This document shows, in pieces, positions 7,042-10,614 of a stretch of DNA of 10,614 nt. Origin of the DNA: JABMPX01 sp964649795. GTDB lineage: Bacteria; Patescibacteriota; Minisyncoccia; Portnoybacterales; UBA2143. Each line of letters starts with the position of its first letter. Positions within the stretch are counted from its first letter, which is position 1. Below the pieces are notes generated by a model. That model was given only the letters and a program-made list of their open reading frames with translations, searched no databases and had not been told where the DNA came from. The position numbers and the translations under genes are program-made. The DNA lies in assembly GCA_964649795.1 (NCBI GenBank), contig CAZYQY010000018.1:1-10614 (forward strand), in the 5' to 3' direction.

Positions 7042-8067
7042 TTAAATAACTAATAGATACTTTCCTTGTTTGTCTCTGCTAAAATATTTACGATTTTGAA
7101 GATTTATTAAAATAGTGCTTTTTTTAACTAAACGGTCTTTTAAAACTTTTTCTAAAATATCCTCTTTAGCTAAAGGACCGTTTTCTTTTAATAATTGCGC
7201 GATAACTTCACGGACGGTGCCTGTTTGATATCCCCAATCTTTCAAGGCATAAGTGCCACGACCAACTAAGACAAATCTTTCGTCTTTAATAAGTTCATTA
7301 TGAACTGTCTGGGCCTGAGCTAAATTAGAGCTCAAATTGCCTTGATTAATCAAATCTGTAATATCCCTAAAATGTAAAGGGCAATTTTGCTCTTTAAGAA
7401 CAATATATGCCTTGTCTCTGGCTCCTCTAGGATTAATTTCAGGCCATTTGACTAAACCGAATTGTCCAGAATAATTCTGGTCAATTTGTTTAGTCGCGTC
7501 TAAATAAGAGATTAAGGCTTTTTTAGACAAATCAATATTTTCCTTTTTAAGCAGATCCAAAATATTATTTAAGGAAACTAGGCTTTTATCTCCCTCTATT
7601 CTTTTAATCAATTGATTAATTACATTATCAGCTTGATTTAAGGCGTTTGATGAATTTGTCCAAAGAGAATGAAATTTATCTGACTCAACAAAGCGCTGGT
7701 ATGGTTCGCCTAAAGTTAAAATTAAAAAAAGCATTCCGCGCGACGGATGAGGATTTTCAGATCCTGTCAAAAGAGAAAGTATTCTGTCTTCTTTGACCAA
7801 TTGTCCTTCTTGGTTCAAAAAATTATCAACTAAATTAAAGGCTGGCTTAAATAATCTGAATAAAGCTGGTTTTCTGAAATCAGAAAAAGCAGCTTCTTCT
7901 ATCTGACGAACCCGCTCTCTGGTGATCCCATATTTCTGACCAATGGCTTCTAGGGTTTGTCTTTGCCCATCTTCCAAGCCAAAACGAGAACACATAATAT
8001 CTTTTGTCCGCTGGTTAGAAATATTTTTAAGAACATCTGAAGTTAATTTTTTGTAATTCACTTTCAT
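7042..8067 (-). CDS. Sigma-70 region 4-like / HARE-HTH winged-helix transcription protein
   Basis: A 341-residue protein. Residues about 17-66 match sigma-70 region 4, with the recognition-helix motif ITRERVRQIE at 48-57, the part that reads the -35 element in a full sigma factor. Sigma regions 1 to 3 are absent, including region 2, which binds the -10 element and the polymerase clamp, so it cannot be a complete sigma factor. A helical middle is followed at about 215-279 by a HARE-HTH-type domain (LHFRDITDLI and the VLVGRGTYALKDWG signature), as in the delta subunit RpoE of Firmicutes RNA polymerase. A further winged-helix-like segment spans 284-341. It probably binds DNA and/or RNA polymerase in the cytoplasm as an auxiliary transcription factor. 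It is 31 bases after secF and 13 bases before the membrane partner gene, so it may regulate the cluster. ATG start without Shine-Dalgarno; a nearby ATG at 8083 runs into a stop at once. Domain calls are firm, role is inferred. Confidence 0.85.
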   Translation of the reverse strand: MKVNYKKLTSDVLKNISNQRTKDIMCSRFGLEDGQRQTLEAIGQKYGITRERVRQIEEAAFSDFRKPALFRLFKPAFNLVDNFLNQEGQLVKEDRILSLLTGSENPHPSRGMLFLILTLGEPYQRFVESDKFHSLWTNSSNALNQADNVINQLIKRIEGDKSLVSLNNILDLLKKENIDLSKKALISYLDATKQIDQNYSGQFGLVKWPEINPRGARDKAYIVLKEQNCPLHFRDITDLINQGNLSSNLAQAQTVHNELIKDERFVLVGRGTYALKDWGYQTGTVREVIAQLLKENGPLAKEDILEKVLKDRLVKKSTILINLQNRKYFSRDKQGKYLLVI

Positions 8068-8098
8068 ATTAGAAATCTAACATATTATCTTACAAACG

Positions 8099-8974
8099 TC
8101 AACCTCTTTTTTGCCAAGTCGCTATTAAGGAGGCAGTAATGAAAATTGAAGAATAAGTTCCAATGATTATTCCAATAGCTAAAGCCAATGAAAAATATTT
8201 AATGCTTTGGCCGCCTAAGAAAAATATGGCCAAAAGAACAAACAAAGTTGTTAGGGCTGTATTCAAGCAACGAGTTATGCTCTGGCTAACGCTTAAATTT
8301 ATAACCTCTTTAAAATCAGTCCAGTTTGTTTTTAAAATATTTTCACGGGTTCTGTCGAAAATAACAATGCTGTTATTAACCGAGTAACCTAAAATAGTCA
8401 GAAAAGCAGCCACAAAAGGCAATCCTATTTCAATTTGTATAAAATGGCATAAAAATGAGAAAAAGCCCAATGTAATAAAAATGTCATGGAATAAAGCTAT
8501 AATAGCCACTAAGCCATATTGCCAAGAAGCAACAGGCCTTGAAATTTTGCGAAAAGCCCAGGCAATGTAAAGCACAATAGCTAAGAGAGCTAAAAGAATT
8601 GCCCAAAGAGCTTTTGTTTTTAATTCCTTGCCAATTAAAGGACCAATTGATTCAAATCTCTTTTCAATAACCTGATCAGCTCCAATTTTTTCTAAAATCA
8701 TTTGATGGGTATTTTCATCAATATCTTTTAATCGCAAAATCAATCCTTTTTCTCCAGTTCCCTGAAGAGTAATATTGCCTAATTCCATATTTGCTAATTT
8801 CTCCTGAATTTCCTGATTGCTTGGAGGTTCATTCAAAAACTCTATTTCCATTAATGTTCCGCCTGTAAAATCAATGCCTAATGTCAATCCATAAGATAGC
8901 AAACTAAACAAACTGCCTAAAAATAGGAGTATTGAAATAGAGAAATAAATTTTACGATATTTAACAATTTGCAT
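8099..8974 (-). CDS. secF: Protein translocase subunit SecF
   Basis: A 291-residue inner-membrane subunit of the SecDF complex, which uses the proton motive force to help pull exported proteins through SecYEG on the outer side of the membrane. Membrane segment 1 (about 9-33) leads into the family motif LGIDFTGGT at 32-40. A small periplasmic or external domain follows (about 41-120). Five further membrane segments fill 121-287, including LFHDIFITLGFF (161-172), the characteristic LGYSVNNSIVIFDRTREN (195-212), and SQSITRCLNTALTTLF (230-245). Length is close to normal for SecF. It starts 12 bases after the secD stop, the usual secD-secF order, and ends in TGA, showing that TGA is a stop in this genome. 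The start at 8974 places the membrane helix correctly; no Shine-Dalgarno is visible in the AT-rich gap. Confidence 0.97.
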   Translation of the reverse strand: MQIVKYRKIYFSISILLFLGSLFSLLSYGLTLGIDFTGGTLMEIEFLNEPPSNQEIQEKLANMELGNITLQGTGEKGLILRLKDIDENTHQMILEKIGADQVIEKRFESIGPLIGKELKTKALWAILLALLAIVLYIAWAFRKISRPVASWQYGLVAIIALFHDIFITLGFFSFLCHFIQIEIGLPFVAAFLTILGYSVNNSIVIFDRTRENILKTNWTDFKEVINLSVSQSITRCLNTALTTLFVLLAIFFLGGQSIKYFSLALAIGIIIGTYSSIFITASLIATWQKRG

Positions 8975-8986
8975 AAAATTTGAAAT

Positions 8987-10426
8987 TTAATACCACAATC
9001 TTTTCCATGCTTCTGTGCGGCCATTAATAAACCATCTTAAAAAACTTCTAGTGATAATAATTGCTGAAAACATACTTACTAAAACTCCAATGCCTAAAGT
9101 CAAAGCAAATCCTTTTACTAATCCAGTAGCAAAAATGAATAATATTAAACATGTAACTATTGTTGAAATATTGCTGTCTCTGATAGCTGGCCAAGCGCGC
9201 TGAAATCCTTCTTCAATGCTTCCTCCTAAGCTTTTGCCTGATTTAAATTCTTCTTTAAATCTTTCGAAAATAAGAACATTAGCGTCAACTGCCATGCCAA
9301 TTGATAAAATAAATCCAGCAATCCCTGATAATGTGAGTGTTACTGGGATTAACTTGAAAATAGACAAAACCAAAACAATATAAATAAGCAAAGCTATGCT
9401 GGCAACTAAGCCAGGCAAGCGATAATAAAAAATTATGAATAACAGAATAGCAATAAATCCCCATAAGCCGGCTTTTAATGATTTAGCTAAAGAATCCTGG
9501 CCTAAGCTAGCGCCAATTGTTTGTTGATTAATTAATGTAATCGGAACTGGTAAAGCTCCTGCATTAAGACGCTGGACTAATTCCCTTGCTTCTTCTGTGC
9601 TAAAATCGCCGGTAATTTGTGCTTTGCCCCCTGAAATTGCTTCTTGGACTACTGGAGCGCTAATTGCCATGCCATCTAAATAAATAGCTATCCTTTTATT
9701 TACATTTTTTCTGGTTAATTCCTCAAAAATCTTGCTGCCTTCATCATTAAATTCCAAGCTAACCTGTGACTGATAAGTTTGCTGGTCAAACTGAAGCTGG
9801 GCTCCTTTAAGATAGCGTCCAGTTAAAACAGTTGGGTTAAAATAAGGGTCTTCAAATATTTTCTTTTCTTCATCTGGAGTTATTGATAAGCCCTGTTCTA
9901 TTTTCTCTGCAATTTGCTTTTGGTCTGCTAAAATACTTTCTGTTTCGCCTTGATTTTTTTCTTCTCTAAAGTCCAAAGAAGGCGTTTGTCCAATCATCTG
10001 AATTGCTTGGCTAACGTCTTTAATTCCGGCCAATTCAACAATTAATCTGTGATGAGAACCCACTTTATTAATCTGGACAACTGGTTCAGTTACGCCAAAA
10101 AGATTAACGCGCCGTTCAATAACATCGCGAACTCCCTGCATTGAATCCATATAATCACTAGAAGCAATATTGGACAAATCTGCTTCATAAATCAAATGAG
10201 TACCGCCTTGTAAATCAAGACCAAGCTTAAAAGGCAGTTTATAAAAATGGGGCAATATTTCTGTCCCTGTTTTTTCGTTAATCCAATCAACAGGTTTATC
10301 CCAAATAATTGGGTAATTCAAAAAAGCGGCTAGCAAGCCGATAATAAAAATAAGCAGAATAGTCCAATTGACTTTCTTGCTTGTTGCTACTTTTTTTTCA
10401 GCAATTCTTTTGGTAAAAATCCCCAT
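8987..10426 (-). CDS. secD: Protein translocase subunit SecD
   Basis: A 479-residue membrane protein, partner of SecF in proton-driven late-stage Sec export. A basic N-terminus precedes membrane segment 1 (about 22-40), then LGLDLQGGTHLIYE at 68-81, the SecD signature. The large external region holds the P1 head and base subdomains (about 82-300), with VVQINKVG (116-123) and LNAGALPVP (287-295). Five membrane segments follow from about 318, including SGIAGFILSIGMAVDANVLIFERFKEE split across 367-393, where the conserved Asp of the proton path lies, and RAWPAIRDSNISTIVT (410-425). At 479 residues it is shorter than the Escherichia coli protein (about 615) and matches the compact type seen in Gram-positive and reduced genomes. 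ATG at 10426 sits just after a probable promoter, with no Shine-Dalgarno. First gene of the co-directional run. Confidence 0.97.
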   Translation of the reverse strand: MGIFTKRIAEKKVATSKKVNWTILLIFIIGLLAAFLNYPIIWDKPVDWINEKTGTEILPHFYKLPFKLGLDLQGGTHLIYEADLSNIASSDYMDSMQGVRDVIERRVNLFGVTEPVVQINKVGSHHRLIVELAGIKDVSQAIQMIGQTPSLDFREEKNQGETESILADQKQIAEKIEQGLSITPDEEKKIFEDPYFNPTVLTGRYLKGAQLQFDQQTYQSQVSLEFNDEGSKIFEELTRKNVNKRIAIYLDGMAISAPVVQEAISGGKAQITGDFSTEEARELVQRLNAGALPVPITLINQQTIGASLGQDSLAKSLKAGLWGFIAILLFIIFYYRLPGLVASIALLIYIVLVLSIFKLIPVTLTLSGIAGFILSIGMAVDANVLIFERFKEEFKSGKSLGGSIEEGFQRAWPAIRDSNISTIVTCLILFIFATGLVKGFALTLGIGVLVSMFSAIIITRSFLRWFINGRTEAWKRLWY

Positions 10427-10433
10427 TAATTCT

Positions 10434-10462
10434 AATTTAACTTATTTTTATTATTTTGTCAA
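10434..10462 (-). promoter_or_regulatory. Probable sigma-70-type promoter for secD and downstream genes
   Basis: On the minus strand a perfect -35 box TTGACA (10462-10457) is followed after exactly 17 bases by TAAATT (10439-10434), a four-of-six match to TATAAT. Transcription would begin about 7 bases further on, at or next to the secD ATG at 10426, which would make the mRNA nearly leaderless. A closer match to the -10 consensus, TAGAAT (10434-10429), is 22 bases from the -35 box, too far for a normal promoter. No other promoter of comparable quality was found in the short gaps between genes. Confidence 0.6.
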
Positions 10463-10488
10463 AAACTTATCATCCAGAGGCCACTATC

Positions 10489-10563
10489 TAGAGGCCGCGC
10501 CTTGAGAGCTACATTCTTACGTTCGGAGAACGGAAGGATGTACTCGTCAAGGCGTGGCCTATA
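10489..10563. repeat. Long imperfect palindrome upstream of the secD promoter
   Basis: Outer arms at 10492-10505 and 10547-10560 pair over 14 positions with a single G-T wobble. After a small asymmetric loop, inner arms continue with one bulged base and one mismatch to a perfect 5-bp stem (CGTTC/GAACG) closed by the loop GGA. The outermost part of the left arm is repeated: AGAGGCC occurs at 10476-10482 and 10490-10496, and the first copy extends to AGGCCAC, an exact match to the right arm GTGGCCT, so two alternative folds exist. The element is clearly more GC-rich than the surroundings. No T-run follows on either strand, so it is not a typical terminator. It resembles a REP-like or small non-autonomous palindromic repeat. 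Confidence 0.6.
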
Positions 10564-10590
10564 AATTTAATCAGGCACGACCTTATTCGC

Positions 10591-10613
10591 ACAACCTTGC
10601 TACGCAAGGATGT
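10591..10613. repeat. Second hairpin at the right edge
   Basis: A perfect 6-bp stem, CCTTGC (10595-10600) and GCAAGG (10604-10609), with loop TAC, extends past one A/A mismatch by three more pairs (ACA/TGT). Its 3' arm, ACGCAAGGATGT, resembles ACGGAAGGATGT in the larger palindrome, which suggests related repeat units. The sequence between the two hairpins (10564-10590) shows no gene or clear signal. The element may continue past the window edge. Confidence 0.45.
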
Positions 10614-10614
10614 T

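Noticed and set aside
8099..8101. UGA read as glycine, as in some candidate phyla
   Set aside because: secF ends at TGA at its normal length, and all conserved genes stay open with TGA as a stop.
10492..10560. Possible tRNA, because of the length and a GTTCGGAGAAC segment
   Set aside because: The sequence folds as one long hairpin and not a cloverleaf; no anticodon arm or D arm can be placed.
10489..10563. Rho-independent terminator of a gene beyond the right edge
   Set aside because: No T-run follows the stem on either strand, and the stem is far longer than usual.

Overview
The window is an AT-rich stretch (about one third GC by eye) in which every supported gene lies on the minus strand, so transcription runs from the right edge to the left. 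The gene set suggests a small-genome bacterium of the Candidate Phyla Radiation (Patescibacteria), probably the Parcubacteria group. Reasons: separate SecD and SecF, a sigma region 4-like protein joined to HARE-type winged helices, VirD4/TraG-like ATPases with a separate membrane partner, and cysteine-rich zinc-ribbon proteins of a kind I associate with those genomes. TGA is used as a stop (secF) and all long frames stay open when TGA is read as stop, so this is not the UGA=Gly code of Absconditabacteria or Gracilibacteria. The taxonomy is inference from gene content and was not computed.

Layout in transcription order: a 188-base right end with no gene, holding a long imperfect palindrome, a second hairpin and a probable promoter; secD (10426-8987); secF (8974-8099); a sigma region 4/HARE-HTH regulator (8067-7042); a membrane-anchored protein resembling the N-terminal half of a VirD4/TraG-like coupling ATPase (7028-5652); a 579-residue cysteine-rich protein (5650-3911); ATPase A with a zinc knuckle (3832-2117); ATPase B with a charged tail (2106-667); and the start of a second cysteine-rich protein, a paralogue of the first, which runs off the left edge (609-1). 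Gaps are 12, 31, 13, 1, 78, 10 and 57 bases, so much or all of this could be one operon. Hairpins occupy the two largest gaps. No intergenic stretch exceeds 300 bases.

How the genes may work together: SecD and SecF drive the late, proton-motive-force-linked stage of Sec protein export. The left two thirds looks like a membrane-linked ATPase module. The 458-residue membrane protein ends in a proline-rich linker like the one that precedes the ATPase core, and ATPase A begins exactly at that core, as if one coupling-ATPase gene had been split with a cysteine-rich gene placed at the break. ATPases A and B are diverged paralogues that both keep Walker A and B motifs. Cysteine-rich paralogues flank the pair on both sides, in the order membrane half - Cys-rich A - hairpin - ATPase A - ATPase B - hairpin - Cys-rich B. 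No relaxase, VirB4, pilin or other conjugation gene is visible, so the function of the module (DNA or protein translocation, surface assembly) is open. This module is the best candidate here for an under-described system.
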